The notes beneath the pieces are model-generated. The model did not search any database, had not been told where the DNA came from, and saw nothing but the letters and a program-made list of their open reading frames with translations. The position numbers and the translations under genes are program-made. From NCBI GenBank assembly GCA_000226015.1, contig JH153265.1, positions 156,873-209,194 on the forward strand: a DNA stretch of 52,322 nt, read 5' to 3'. The stretch's first letter is position 1. The number at the start of each line of letters is the position of its first letter. The DNA is from Mnemiopsis leidyi (lineage: Eukaryota; Ctenophora; Tentaculata; Lobata; Bolinopsidae). This document shows, piece after piece, positions 1 through 11,666 of this stretch.

Positions 1-243
1 GAGGGGTTCAATCTCAATGTCACCATCTGCCTTTTCATTCATTTTTGAGGCAATGGACACAAAGTACTGATTGAATTTGTTTGCTATGATTCTTCTTTCT
101 GTTACACGGATTCCATCAATTTTAAATTGGGATTTTATGGATTTCTTGCTGATGCCCCGGATTTCATTGATCACTTCCCAAGTTTTTTTCCGATCACCAG
201 CATGTTCCAATACTTTCCCATGGAAATAATTTGATTTGAAACT
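1..243 (-). mobile_element. Non-LTR retrotransposon (LINE) ORF2 fragment
   Basis: The minus strand is open from about base 243 to the left edge. It encodes a stretch with the motifs KKTWEVINEIRG, KSQFKIDG and RIIANKFNQYFVSIA. This is the linker between endonuclease and reverse transcriptase in CR1/Jockey-like LINE ORF2 proteins, where the W-x-x-I-N motif and the N-x-F-x-x-Y-F-x-x-I motif recur. The catalytic RT blocks would lie beyond the left edge of the window. The reading frame has no stop in the part seen. The element breaks off near 243, close to the start of a different repeat, so it is either 5'-truncated or interrupted. Family assignment is from motif memory, without a search. Confidence 0.7.
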
Positions 244-252
244 TTGAAACTT

Positions 253-1301
253 TAGGTGGACTAAGTTGTTAGTGTATTTTGAATATCAACTCTCCTTTAG
301 CATCATATCCATTGCACCAAAGATTGTTTTAAAAGTTGATTATTACTCAAGGCTTAATATTTAGTCGAAATTCATTTAGGATCTGCCTAGCTCGCACATT
401 AAAACTAAGATTTCATCTATTCATCTATTATTTATTTCAATCTATTTTGAATAAAGAAATGAAAATTTAAATTTTTAGTTTCATTCGAAAATTTTTAGTT
501 TCACTTACTTACTTACTTACTTACTTTCATCCGATATATGACAAACAGTTATTATGACACATATGCGAATACAAATACTCTAAAGCTAGGCGGTCTAAGT
601 GGTGACCTGTTGGTCCCGTATAGGTCTGAAATATTGTTGGACGGAAGGTTTAGGCCGGATTATTTTATATTAAAAAAAGCCCTTAAGTGGAGCTTTGCCA
701 TATTACTCGGGTGAGAACTGCTTCGCAGCTAGACGGTCTAAGTGGTGACCTGTTGGTCCCGCATAGGTCTGTTGGATGGAAGGTTTAGGCCGGAGTATTT
801 TGCATTTTAAAAAAGCCCTTAAGTGGGAGCCTTGCCATATTGCTCGGGTGAGAACTGCTTCGCAGTGACCTAAAAGGTTCCATTAGTAATCCAGTTGGGC
901 ATTTCTGCAAGGGTGTCGAGGTTCGGCTTTGTTGCGAAGATGGTTCTGCCATCGTAAGCTCCAAAGTCTTCGTCAAGTTGAGTCAACTGACAGGTAGGAG
1001 GGAGCTCGAACTCGGAAGAGGTAGGGCTTCAGGGTGCAGGTGGTCAAATGATCCATACGATTTACCTCTAACATGTTGTGGTACTCGGGCAAGGGACTCC
1101 AGCTAAAGGAAGGGCAACCTTATCTTAGGGGTAGGAGAGGAGATGGTATATGTCGAGATGAGCTGCTTATCCTCCACCTTCCACTTCAGGAAGATCATGA
1201 GGTTCTTCTTCTGCTGTACCAGGGCGTTTGCAGGGTGGTTGTGCCCTTTAGGTCTTTCCGATGTGTTAATGCGGTATTTGTTGGACAGGGTTCACATGAA
1301 A
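253..1301. repeat. Dispersed ~1 kb repeat, copy 1 (direct)
   Basis: This stretch is nearly the same, base for base, as 2598-3492. Both begin at TAGGTGGACTAAG and end at GTTCACATGAAA. Copy 1 is longer because it contains a (CTTA)n insertion near 505-525 and an internal 143-bp duplication (585-727 and 728-870). The first part ends in an mRNA-like tail with AATAAA near 450. No long open frame is shared by both copies, so it behaves as a non-coding repeat or a non-autonomous element. No terminal inverted repeats or target duplications were found. Confidence 0.75.
585..870. repeat. 143-bp tandem duplication inside repeat copy 1
   Basis: Two adjacent units start with GCTAG(G/A)CGGTCTAAGTGG at 585 and 728, and each ends at the 'gagaactgcttcgcag' segment. 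The first unit has several substitutions and an indel relative to the second. The homologous place in the other repeat copy (about 2896-3045) has only one unit, so the duplication happened after the two copies separated or was lost from the other copy. Confidence 0.7.
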
Positions 1302-1652
1302 CCCTGCTTTAAAATGGGTTTAGAGAGTTTCAAGAAAGATTTGATTTCTAAAAATGTAGTAAATGATTCTAACTTTTGGAATGTGTCCAACGAAGTTTTA
1401 GGAAGAATTGAAGGACCAAGTTATGTTAGTAATAAAGAGAAACATATTGAATATCTTTTGTCCCATCCCATTGTTGCAAAAAATCTCTTTATTAATCTTT
1501 GTTCAACTGGAAAGTATAGCTAACATTTCTATTTTTTCTAGTTATTTATTAAATGTGGATGGGAATTGGGAAAGTTATAGGTTTTCCTTTTTCCATTTAT
1601 TGCCTTGACATTTTAAATAGATATAATATGTGATGATGTTATGTCATAATTA
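1302..1652 (+). other. Single-copy stretch between repeats, weakly coding-like
   Basis: This stretch is not shared with the second repeat copy. A frame open through the repeat boundary (ATG at 1143, stop at 1521-1523) contains a charged, helix-like segment from about 1317. I recognise no family in it. It could be decayed transposon coding sequence or chance. Confidence 0.25.
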
Positions 1653-2529
1653 TTACTTACTTACTTACTTACTTACTAACGAAATGCCAGGAGAGCAGCA
1701 ACGCCACCGTAGCAATCGCGCGCAGTATTATGTAAATTATTTTATTAATTGGAAAAATTTAAGATCACTTGTGTAAGAACTTGCAAAACGCTGCCTAGCC
1801 CTGCTGCAACGAAGTGGCAGTTTCTTGTCTGACCCTCATTCGAAGCGAATAAAGGGGAATAATTTGTTTATCTATGGGAATAAAATGACAGGAGGGTGTG
1901 CACTGCCGTACAAGCAGCCTCCGACACTTACGAAGCCCGCGGCGACGTGGCCCTTTGAAAAGGGTCACAACGTGAGAAAAGCTTGTCGAGATGTTACCCG
2001 ACCCGCGCGCGGCTCGCAGTTTCTGCTCTCCTCGCGTTTCGTTAGAACGTTAGACGGATATCATCTCGTCAAGAGAAAAGCACGAACAAGATCAATCCGC
2101 GAGAATCAAAAACTAAGTCATTGGTGATCAAAAATTTATTCATAAGGATTAATTGGAACACAAAACCCTTATTGAACAAACATTCAATTATGAATATCCA
2201 TAACCTTTATCTCTTTCACTGTATCAATGAAATGACAGTTAACATAAAATAATTAGGTAGTACTCAATCTAAGAATTTTGTTTGTGGTGTTGATAGTACA
2301 GAAACAAGAAGAACTGGACAGTATAACTAACATTCTTTCTCGACTAACTGATTATACATTTTCCCCCTTCTTCTACATTGGTTACGAAGATTATTTGAAG
2401 TTTGCCTATATTTAATATTATATAATTTCCTGAGACTGCATGGCACCAGGACGACCCTGCACATAAGATATGACTGCAAATATAATATCAAAATTTAATC
2501 AAACTTTGTTATAAGTAAGTAAGTAAGTA
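1653..2529. repeat. GC-richer block bounded by inverted ACTT/AAGT microsatellites
   Basis: The left edge is a run of ACTT units (about 1653-1676) and the right edge is a run of the complementary AAGT units (about 2514-2529), so the ends form a simple inverted repeat about 877 bp apart. The interior at 1685-2110 is clearly richer in G, C and CpG than its surroundings, with segments such as CCCGACCCGCGCGCGG. A 100-residue open frame (1825-2127, +) lies inside; I recognise nothing in it. The block may be a non-autonomous mobile unit or an unrelated CpG-rich stretch. Confidence 0.4.
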
Positions 2530-2597
2530 TGCCTACCATCTGGTTGTAAGTTTTTATTTCAACTTCCTGATGCCCCTGTGTATAAACCCTCGAGCTC

Positions 2598-3492
2598 TAG
2601 GTGGACTAAGTTGTTAGTGTATTTTGAATATCAACTCTCCTTTAGCATCATATCAATTGCACCAAAGATTCTTTTCAAAGTTGATTACTACTCAAAGCTT
2701 AATATTCGGTCCAAATTCATTTAGGATCTGCCTAGCTCGCACATTAAAACTAAGATTTCATCTATTCATCTATTATTCATTTCAATCTATTTTGAATAAA
2801 GAAATGAAAATTTAAACTTTTAGTTTCATTCGAAAATTTTTAGTTTCATCCGATATATGACAAACAGTTATTATAAGCAAATACAAATACCCTAAAGCTA
2901 GGCAGTCTAAGTGGTGACCTGGTGGTCCCGCATAGGTCTGAAACATTGTTCGACGGAAGGTTTTGGCCGGAGTATTTTGCATTTTAAAAAAGCTCTTAAG
3001 TGGGAGCCTTGCCATGTTGCTCGGGTGAGCACTGCTTCGCAGTGACCTAAAAGGTTCCATCAGTAATCCAATTGGGCACTTGTGCAATGGTGTCGAGGTT
3101 CCGCTTTGTTGCGAAGATGGTGTCACGAGATCCGTTCTGCCATCGTAAGCTCCAAAGTCTTCGTCAAGTTGAGTCAGCTGACAGGTAGGAGGGAGCTCGA
3201 ACTCGGAAGAGGTAGGGCTTCAGGGTGCAAGTGGTCAACTGATCCATACGATTTACCTCTAACATTTTGTGGTATTCGGGCAAGGGACTCCAGCTAAAGG
3301 AAGGGCAACCTTAGCTTAGGGGTAGGAGAGGAGATGGTATATGTCGAGATGAGCTGCTTATCCTCCACCTTCCACTTCAGGAAGATCATGAGGTTCTTCT
3401 TCTGCTGTACCAGGGCGTTTGCAGGGTGGTTGTGCCCTTTAGGTCTTTCCGATGTGTTAATGCGGTATTTGTTGGACAGGGTTCACATGAAA
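2598..3492. repeat. Dispersed ~0.9 kb repeat, copy 2 (direct)
   Basis: This is the direct-orientation partner of 253-1301, lacking the CTTA insertion and the internal 143-bp duplication of that copy. It ends about 370 bp upstream of the nucleobindin start codon, so it may contribute to that gene's upstream region. Confidence 0.75.
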
Positions 3493-3864
3493 GGGATTTG
3501 ATCTCAACCATTTCCAATAGCAAATAGCAACCCAGAAATAAAAATAGCACCAGACAGTAGCCATGTGAACCTTGGGCTCAGTTGTCGCTTTGAAAATTTC
3601 AAATTTGACCTGACAGATCAAATCACATTATTGATTGGGTTATCATGTGTGAACTGAATTCTCTTGGGCGCAGTTGTCGGTAGGCCATATAATTGTACAA
3701 GTAATCATATTTTCGCATCCTTATCCTTGTATCCTATGAATTATAGCTTTATCTATAAATTTAAAGGTGATCTTGTAGGTTATGTTACTAATTAAATATC
3801 ACAAGTTCAGTTTAAGTAAAGTCACATAACCGCTCCTTGCAAGCTAATTTACTATCATTCTAGC
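3493..3864. promoter_or_regulatory. Upstream region of the nucleobindin gene
   Basis: This stretch lies between the repeat copy and the nucleobindin start codon and has no open frame of note. A short sequence is present twice, as GGGCTCAGTTGTCGCTT (about 3574) and GGGCGCAGTTGTCGGTA (about 3667). That could be a duplicated binding site. The region must carry the 5' UTR and probably the core promoter, but no clear TATA box or initiator stands out. Confidence 0.35.
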
Positions 3865-6800
3865 ATGAAGCTGTTAATTGCAAGCTTCCTTTTATTATTT
3901 CTGGCAGCTGAAGGGGCAGAGAATCCTGAAAGTGTGATACCAACCAAAACTGAGTATGAGAGATATTTGGATCAGATTCTTCTGGTAAGGAATAAGCAGT
4001 ATTACAATCTTGCATACAGTTTATAAAATACTATAATGATAATAAAAAATATCATATTGATTCTGGACATCATTTGCAAAACAAGCTGAGACTTAAGAAC
4101 TTTCTTAAAATCACCTTATAGCCAAAAAGGAATTTATTAACTATCTTTAGTTTTCAATGTATAGTATTTGTATTATTTTTTTCAATTCTTAATTTTTAGA
4201 TATCATATAACCACATCATATATAAATATTTAATCCATAATCGTTTTAATTGCAGTTTTATCATCAGGAGTATGGGGGTCTCGCATTTTACCCTACAATC
4301 ATTATCACTCACAAATGCTCATGATGAATTTCCATGTTACTACAATCTAACTCTTATGCAGGTATTCGAAAAAGATCCAGAAGTGAAAGAAATCCTGAAG
4401 AATGCAACACCTCAAGACATCAAGAATGGTGTAGTAGAAAAAACTTTACGCAGATTGCATCCAGACATTCGAAGCAAACTAGATGAAGTTAAACGGAACA
4501 TAATAATGGAGTATAGACAGAAGTTGCGGAGAGCCAAAATGGATGACAAGGTCCCTGATGACCTGTACAAGTTCCAGGATGAGGATTTGAAACATCTTCT
4601 TAAGGAGGTATAATGGTTTAAATTTAGTTATTCTTGATCTTTGAGGGTTTCTAATATTTTAAAGTTCATCATGCCAATAAGAAATAATAGATTGATTTTT
4701 AGTTTTTGTTTTCCACCTCAAATGCTGGCTAAAACAATTTTTCTCAAGCGCCATGACAGACTGGCTCAAATGAATGACGAAAGAAAGAGGCAATTTAAAA
4801 AATATGAAATGGAAAAAGAGTTGAAACACAGAATGGCTCTGCGGGCTATGAACGAATATGATAGAAAAGTACAAGAAGCTCTCGACGAAGAGCAGAAGCA
4901 AAAGAAGATGGAAAAAGTGAAGAATCTCAAGCATCCTGGTAATAAGGCTCAGTTAGAAGAAGTGTGGGAGAATGAAGGTTTCGACAAGGGTACCTTTAAC
5001 CCCAAAACATTTTTCAAAATGCATGATTTGAACAACGATGGTGAATTGGACGACTTTGAACTTGAAGCAATTTTTGAAAAAGAGGTTGAAGACCTCTTTG
5101 AGGTTAGTAGGGTGCTCAGTTTAGTTGCCGTGAAATGTTTAAAACTTTATTTCATATATTATGAAAACTGTCATATATGTAATCCAGTATGACCTGAGAC
5201 TGAGATATATCGGGAAATTCTTCCTGCTTCTCAAAAAATATCTTACAACTGGCTGCTAAACGGTCGGTTAACCGAATATTTAAATCCCACTCTTTTTAGG
5301 ATTCTAATTATAATTACAACTACAAACGAGAACTTAATCTAATACTTTGTACCCGGTAGTTCAGCTCACCAGTGACTAATTAAACCGCAGTCCCCTTATC
5401 TATAGTCAAGTACTTACAGTAATCAGCTTATTTTATGCACTAGGTAAAAGCTTATTGGAAGGGTTGAAGTGACCGCTCTGTGTACAATCATTTCATGTTC
5501 TTTTTTCTTCCTAGACTTCATTTTCTTCATTTTCAGTCATTCGAGGATGCTGATGAAGAAGAAATGGCCGAGGAGGTAGCTCAAATGCGTGAACATGTCA
5601 TTAATCATGTAGATAAAGATAAAGATGGGGTAATTCAGTTGAAAGAGTTTATTGAATATGCTAACGGAAGTGAGTTCGATCATGAGGACCCCTGGGATGC
5701 TGCTTTCAATGCAGAGTTTACCGATCAAGATGTGAGGAATATTTGTTTTTTCTTATTTTAAAGCCTTTTTTTCTAGCCCTTTTCTTCTGCCCTTTTCTTC
5801 TACCCCTTTTCTTCTGCCTCTTTACTTTCGTCCTTTTTTCCTGCCCAGTGCCCCGTTCTTCTGCCATTTTTCTTATCATCGGCATGGCTGTTTTGCTTCA
5901 ATCTTTAAGTTGCACTGCCACCAGACAAGTTACATGTTACAGATTCAGTTAATTTAGTTTTTGTTGATCATGAAATTTTAATTTTGAGAATAGCCCAAGG
6001 AAAATTTTCTGTTGACGTGTTTATGTTTTGTTTTAGTTAGACGAATATGAGAAAACTCTTGATGACATAGAAAGAGAAGATGTAAAAGCTCAAGCGGAGA
6101 TCGAAAAACAAAAAAGGTGAGTCCAGCTTTATAAATAAATATGTGATCAAATCTGGCAATGTCCAAATGATATCATTATGAGGAGCTAGGTGAAGTATAT
6201 GGAAGATAAGGAAGCAGTACATGTACTCACATTGTTCCAATAATTGATATACAAGTACACCATCCATTTTCGTCTGTACTAAGGGGAATATATTCTACAA
6301 GTACACCGATTGGCCCCGGAAAGGAAAGAAGTGACATCCGTTAATATTGCACGTGTCCACTGTACACTCATTTAAAATCTCCACTTAGGAGATTGTAATA
6401 CATCTCCTTTTATATATATATCTTCTTTTATATATATCTACTTTTATATATATCTACTTTTATTTACATCTACTTTTATTTACATCTACTTTTATTTTCA
6501 TCTACTTTTATTTACATCTAATTTATTTGCTCACGTTGTATACTCGGACTGATTGCAAGATTGCAATCTTTTAGCTGATTGGTAGAATTTAAAGGCGTGG
6601 TAATCCATATCAATTTTAAATTCATATTTCAAATGCATGTAGAATTTGGAATATAACATTTGCCATATTTCATTTAATTAAATAATTATAATATTATTTT
6701 CAGACTGGAAACTATCAAGAAATACGAGGAAGAAAGCAAGATAAATATGGAAATGCTAAAAGCACATTCTGAAAAACTGAAAGAGGCTCTCATGGCTGCA

Positions 6801-8912
6801 AATAAGGCCAAGGATCTTGAAAAGGCCAAAAAATTAGTCGCTGAGGCTCAAGTAGGTTAAAATTACATGTTTTATCAGATTGGTCAATACCACGTTCTCA
6901 TACCATATCCTAAACGGTAAAGTGAAACACTCATTTGTTAACCAGCGAGGTACGATGATCAATGTCCTAACTAAAAACTTGTTTGTGTACTGACACCACC
7001 TTATTTCAGGCAGATCAAGAAGCCAATAAAGTAAGTATAAAAATGTAAATTTAAGATTTTGTTGTCATAATAGTTACCACTAGATTGTTTGTAATGAGCA
7101 CGGTTTGGTCAAATCTTCCTGCCTATTTGATTTTCATGTCATTTCCAGCTATAGTTCATTATTGTGTGATAGAAAGTTTGGGGGAGAGAGGGGGGGTCGT
7201 GGTCAAAAGTTCATTGTCTAATTTTGTCTAGTCTAAATCTATAGTCCAATTTTGCGTCACCATCTTGACCATGGTCAAAATTCTGACCATTTGACACTAT
7301 TATTGAGAATTTGACAACATACATTATCAAACATATTTGACCATTTGACCATGACACCGGAATGCTAACCTAATGGACAAAAAATCGTGATCATCTTACC
7401 CTCCCCCCTTAAGATGGTGATTCATCAAACTTTAATATTTGAGTGAGATGAGGTGTCGACCGTCACCTATCATCTCAAAGTGATATTGTGCGCAATGTCT
7501 TCAAATCTCTGTTAAATTGTTTTATGTTTCTGTAGTTGTATGCAGTCTGGGCAATTTAGTATTCTGTTAAGGCTTACTCCTGCATTATTACTACCGTCAA
7601 AATATGTAAATAAAGTTCCCCATAATTGATATTTTCGATAACAAAGATTCAATAGCTTAATACCTCAACGTTCCCTCATATTACATCGTTAATAAACAAA
7701 ATAAAATAAAATAAAATAGAATAAAAAGATTTCAACCCATGAAACTGTACGTCATTTCTCTCACTATTTCGGTACTTGAACCACAATCGTCAAGTGATTG
7801 TTGAGCACGAACCTCGGCCTACAGTCAATCATCACGTCAATAGCATAATAATAACAGTTGTCAATTTTGGCAACATAATCATGGCAGTCTCATTCAAATT
7901 ATTTATTACAGAGCACATCAGAAAGGAACCATATTGCTCAATATTCTCGGCGAGAATTCTAATGTACACGTCACGCTTTGAATGTGGAGATTGCCCTTTT
8001 GTTTCTAAAGAGCAACTGTTTAAAATAACTAGTGTTATATGTCCCATCTTTGAACGTTAATCACACGTTGATCCAGCCGAGAATATGGTCACGGTTTTCA
8101 GTAACGCGCGGTGGTGTGTTTGTTGATCTTAATCTTGACGTGGGCGCGCCACGTACGTATATTATTCGAAATGTGTAGATCAAGGTGAGGCCTCTTTAGA
8201 ACTACGTAGCGCTTGGTGATTGGCTTCATGCGCTCCCTGTATTTAAGTAATTTTATCCGCCTTACTCCCTAGTTCCATTATCTCCAATCCTACTGAATCT
8301 CGGGTATCAATTTTGTGATTTACGTTGATAAATTGAAGAGGCAGAGTAAGGAACCTGTACCTTCCCGTATTAGAAAATAGATAAGTAGAATCGTCCATTT
8401 GGTGACTGAATAAGTTTAAATGTAGAGAGATTATTTTAACGTCATCATAAACTCAGTCTGCGGAAAACATTGCTAAGCAAGAGGAGGCTTATGCTGAAGC
8501 GGAAAGACAAAGAAAATTAGTAATAGAGCAGGAACAAGCTAAAATCCAGGCCGAACAACAGAGAATCGCTGACGAACAACGAAGAATTCAAGTTGAACAA
8601 GAACAACAAAGACAAGCTGAGCTGCTCGCCCACCAACAAAGACAGGCTGAAGTACAAGCTGAACAACTACGACAGGAAGAGATAGCAAGACAGCAACAAG
8701 CGGAGCGTGAAGCCGAACAAAGGAGGCAAGCTGAGATTCTTGCTGAACAACAGAGACAACAACAGCAACAACAACAACAACAACAACAGCAGCAAATTCA
8801 AGATGACCAAGCGAAACAAGCAGAGTTAGACCGTCAGCGGGAGGAGCACAAGCGGGAACTAGAGGCTCAGTTGAAGGCGCTCGAACTGGAGAAAGATAAA
8901 CTGCAGCAATAA
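3865..8912 (+). CDS. NUCB1: Nucleobindin (calnuc/NUCB family), 8 exons, 539 aa
   Basis: Exons: 3865-3984, 4362-4607, 4749-5102, 5537-5731, 6037-6116, 6704-6851, 7010-7030, 8457-8912 (TAA). Exon 1 gives a cleavable signal peptide (hydrophobic run LLIASFLLLFLAA). Exons 2-3 carry the basic, helical region (EVKRNIIMEYRQKLRRAK, then FKKYEMEKE). Exons 3 and 4 carry two canonical EF-hands, with loops DLNNDGELDDFE and DKDKDGVIQLKE. The stretch IQLKEFI overlapping EF-hand 2 resembles the G-alpha-binding motif of human calnuc, with Gln where Thr is usual. Exons 5-8 encode a long Glu/Gln/Arg coiled coil with a polyglutamine run, which makes the protein longer than human NUCB1 (461 aa). The last exon has no internal Met and is easily missed. 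The family is a Golgi/secretory calcium-binding protein. The family call is secure; the small 7-codon exon 7 is the least certain piece. Confidence 0.93.
6401..6530. repeat. Minisatellite in nucleobindin intron 5
   Basis: About seven degenerate units of 17-18 bp built on CATCTACTTTTATATATA / CATCTACTTTTATTTA follow one another. The array lies within intron 5 (6117-6703), away from both splice sites. Confidence 0.7.
7187..7410. repeat. GGTCA/TGACC-rich segment in nucleobindin intron 7
   Basis: A G-run (about 7180-7197) and a C-run (about 7400-7408) bracket a segment in which TTTGACC or GGTCAAA recurs on both strands, including TTTGACCATTTGACCATGAC. A similar cluster occurs at 9900-10215. It may be a decayed MITE; no clean terminal inverted repeat is visible. 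Confidence 0.3.
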
Positions 8913-11658
8913 CTTTGGAATTCTCTAGAATCTGTGTAACTTTTAGGTACCATGGATGGTGCTCTGTTGATGGCTATTGAATGGCAGTTGCAACTATAGA
9001 TTTTTACAGTCCTTTCATTTTTCGATCTGTGGGGTGGTTTAAAGATTTAAAAGGTTTTAATATTGTCGGGTTGTCCTTTATTGCACCTGTATGGCTTTGT
9101 GATAAGAGTTATTTATGCATGGTTGCATGTTTTGCATGAACAAAATTTTATATTTAGTTCTTCAGCGATTACGGAATAAGGAAACACCAGAAAATTATAT
9201 GAAGTTTAGTCAAGTGTGAAGGTTTAAATTTTCAGGTCATTTAACCGAACCCTTACCCAAAATCTTTTCAGGCATCACCGTGAAAAGCAATTCTATCCGT
9301 CCTGTCACTTGTCTTACCACTCACGGCCGACATCATCCTTTATCAACCTCCGAACTGTTTATCTAGGAAACTGGAATCTGAAAGTTTCTTATCTTCAAAC
9401 TGGAATCTGAAAGTTTCTTAATCTTCAATACGAAGCCATTTGTAATTTGTTAATTTGTCACCATTTGTGATTCTTTTTCACCATGAACATGCAAATTGAA
9501 TTTATTCACTGGATTTTGATAATATATTTTAATACGTGATATAAGCTTTGATTTTATTGAAGGGTTTATAATGTGATGAAAATTAGGCTTAGACATAAAA
9601 CATTTCTGCTGCTTTATTAGCTGTTTGTCTGCTTTTATTAAGTTATTCGCGATTTTCAATAATTCGATAACTGATGTATCAATTAATTTAAAAACTGTTT
9701 CGTTAAAAATTCTTCTACAGTTCTAAGACGTTCTGAAATATAGCTCAGTATTAAAGTTTATGATAGTATTATCTTAACAATGATATGCTAAATTTTACAT
9801 GTAATTTAATTGTAATTTTGACTTCATTATGAATCAGTTTCTTAAGTCTTCCCTAGTAGCTAAAATGACCTGCATAATCTAACGAGCAGTAATTAGGGAG
9901 GAGGGTCACCCTGGAACCTACCCCATCGTCAATGGTCAATTTAGTTATTTACCCCGAATTTGTCCATGGCCACTGACACCTCGTGGTCCAATAAAAAATT
10001 TTTCAACAACTTTTTCTTAAAATCACCCAAAAGGGTTTCCAAATTTACCCATTTTGACCATAAAATTGTGGAGTTTTGGTAATGATAATTGTAAAAATTG
10101 GGACCATTTGACCACGGTTTTTCAAAAATTTGGACCGCGGTAGAACTGTTGACCATTCGACTAGGGCACCTTCAAATTTGGTCATATTTTTTTACCATTT
10201 TGACCCGACATCTGACCTTCTCTTGTAGCTACGGACAAATTCCAGATAGTCATGATCGTATTGTTGATACTCAGGTGTCCAGATGAAAGGCTTATGTAAG
10301 ATCAAGAATATTGGCAAGATTACCTTATGTACCTTCATGAAACTGCTTCGGTATTTAAGAAGTACAATTTGAACTGTTATGACCTTAAGTCGCCAGAACT
10401 TTCTCGGACACTGGTGTGCCTTTACCTCGAATACGAATATGCCGATTGAGTTTCATATTCATATTCATTATCATTGCTTTATAGTCAATAAGAATATTTG
10501 TTATAGATGAACTTAATGAGAGACCCTAAACCAGAGAGAGAGACTGACATCTGCTACTATAACTCGAACCTAAGGCGCGCTAGAGAAATTTACTTTCAAT
10601 TTAGTCGGACACCGTGCTGTTGAGTGTTTGGTTCCGTATGATAACTGATCTGGTTAATTTCCATTGATGCAATCTGGCTCCTGTTGAAAATAGCGAATAT
10701 AAGTTTGAATCATAAAAGAGCTTTACCGACCATAAGTTTAGTCACCTATTTGTTTCAAAATTTCAACATTTCAAAGGTTCTCTTACGATCCACAACTAGT
10801 GACTTTACTAACATTGTAGTTGTACTTGTAGAGCCTGTGGATCTGACGTGTATTTAAAAGCGAAATTTAAGCAGGTGTAGCTTTAATACGAAAAATGGAT
10901 TCATTCTGGATTATTCTTACAATCTTACATTTGGGGACTTGTTTGCGGCGTGGTAGTCGACTTTAAATTTGTATTCCTCTAACATATTCGTATTTCATAA
11001 ACAATTCTTGTTCACTTCCGTTAATTTGATCCTGTTGGTGTCCGTGTAGAGTTCCTTAGGAGTATTGGCAGTTTTGTAATTTCTTACCGCTTTTCGGGGA
11101 ACAAGATTAGCGATAAGTATCTTTTTGCGTACGTGTACGAGTCAAAACTGATTGAGAAGTGACTGGCTGAATTTTACAAAAGTTTTTAGTCTAGACGAAT
11201 TGTACGATATCATGAAAGATTGTGTCGGCTAGGTTCCAGGGAGGTGTTGTCACCTGATTCAACAGTTTGATCACGACGTCAAGAAAGTTTGAGCAATAGC
11301 GACCTAGGTGATTGGTCGTTTCATAGATTTGAATCACGGACAAGAATTATATTTTCCTGATTCGCCATAAGTTACAGATGCTGGAGTTTCAGTCGATCTC
11401 TGTGTAAAAGAAAGTAAGCTGACGGGAAAAGTGACTGGGAAAATTGTTTGCCTGTGAGGAAGTATATATTTTAGAAATGTAAACTTAGGTATCGATGGTG
11501 TGCATATAGCCTGTCCAAAGCCTGCAAAACATAGCCGTGGTTCGAGTTCCATGTCTCGAAGAGAATATAAACAGAGGAATCGCCTACATGCTGTGGTCCG
11601 AGTTCTAGTTTCATGTTTCGAAGAGATTTTTGAGGAACACACATGTTTCGAAGAGAAT
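8913..11658. other. Intergenic: nucleobindin 3' UTR, then no supported gene
   Basis: The first several hundred bases should be the nucleobindin 3' UTR, with no clear AATAAA close by. A 29-bp direct duplication with the core AAACTGGAATCTGAAAGTTT lies at 9368-9428. At 9900-10215 there are many TTTGACC/GGTCAAA and CCATTTGACCA motifs. Open frames here are short and unrecognised. From about 11536 to 11660 the words TTTCGAAGAGA and AATATAAACAG recur two or three times. Confidence 0.5.
10895..10952 (+). CDS. Possible first coding exon of a small secreted protein
   Basis: ATG at 10895 opens a 19-codon frame reading MDSFWIILTILHLGTCLRR, a good signal-peptide shape (hydrophobic core ending in Gly-Thr-Cys). 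It is followed directly by a possible splice donor, GTAGTC. About 43 bp upstream is a TATA-like TATTTAAAAG. I could not find a convincing continuation exon, and a frame this short can arise by chance. Confidence 0.15.
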
Positions 11659-11666
11659 ATAAACAG

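Noticed and set aside
1073..1523. Plus-strand frames crossing the end of repeat copy 1
   Set aside because: They are not preserved in repeat copy 2 and match no known family, so they are more likely chance frames or decayed transposon sequence.
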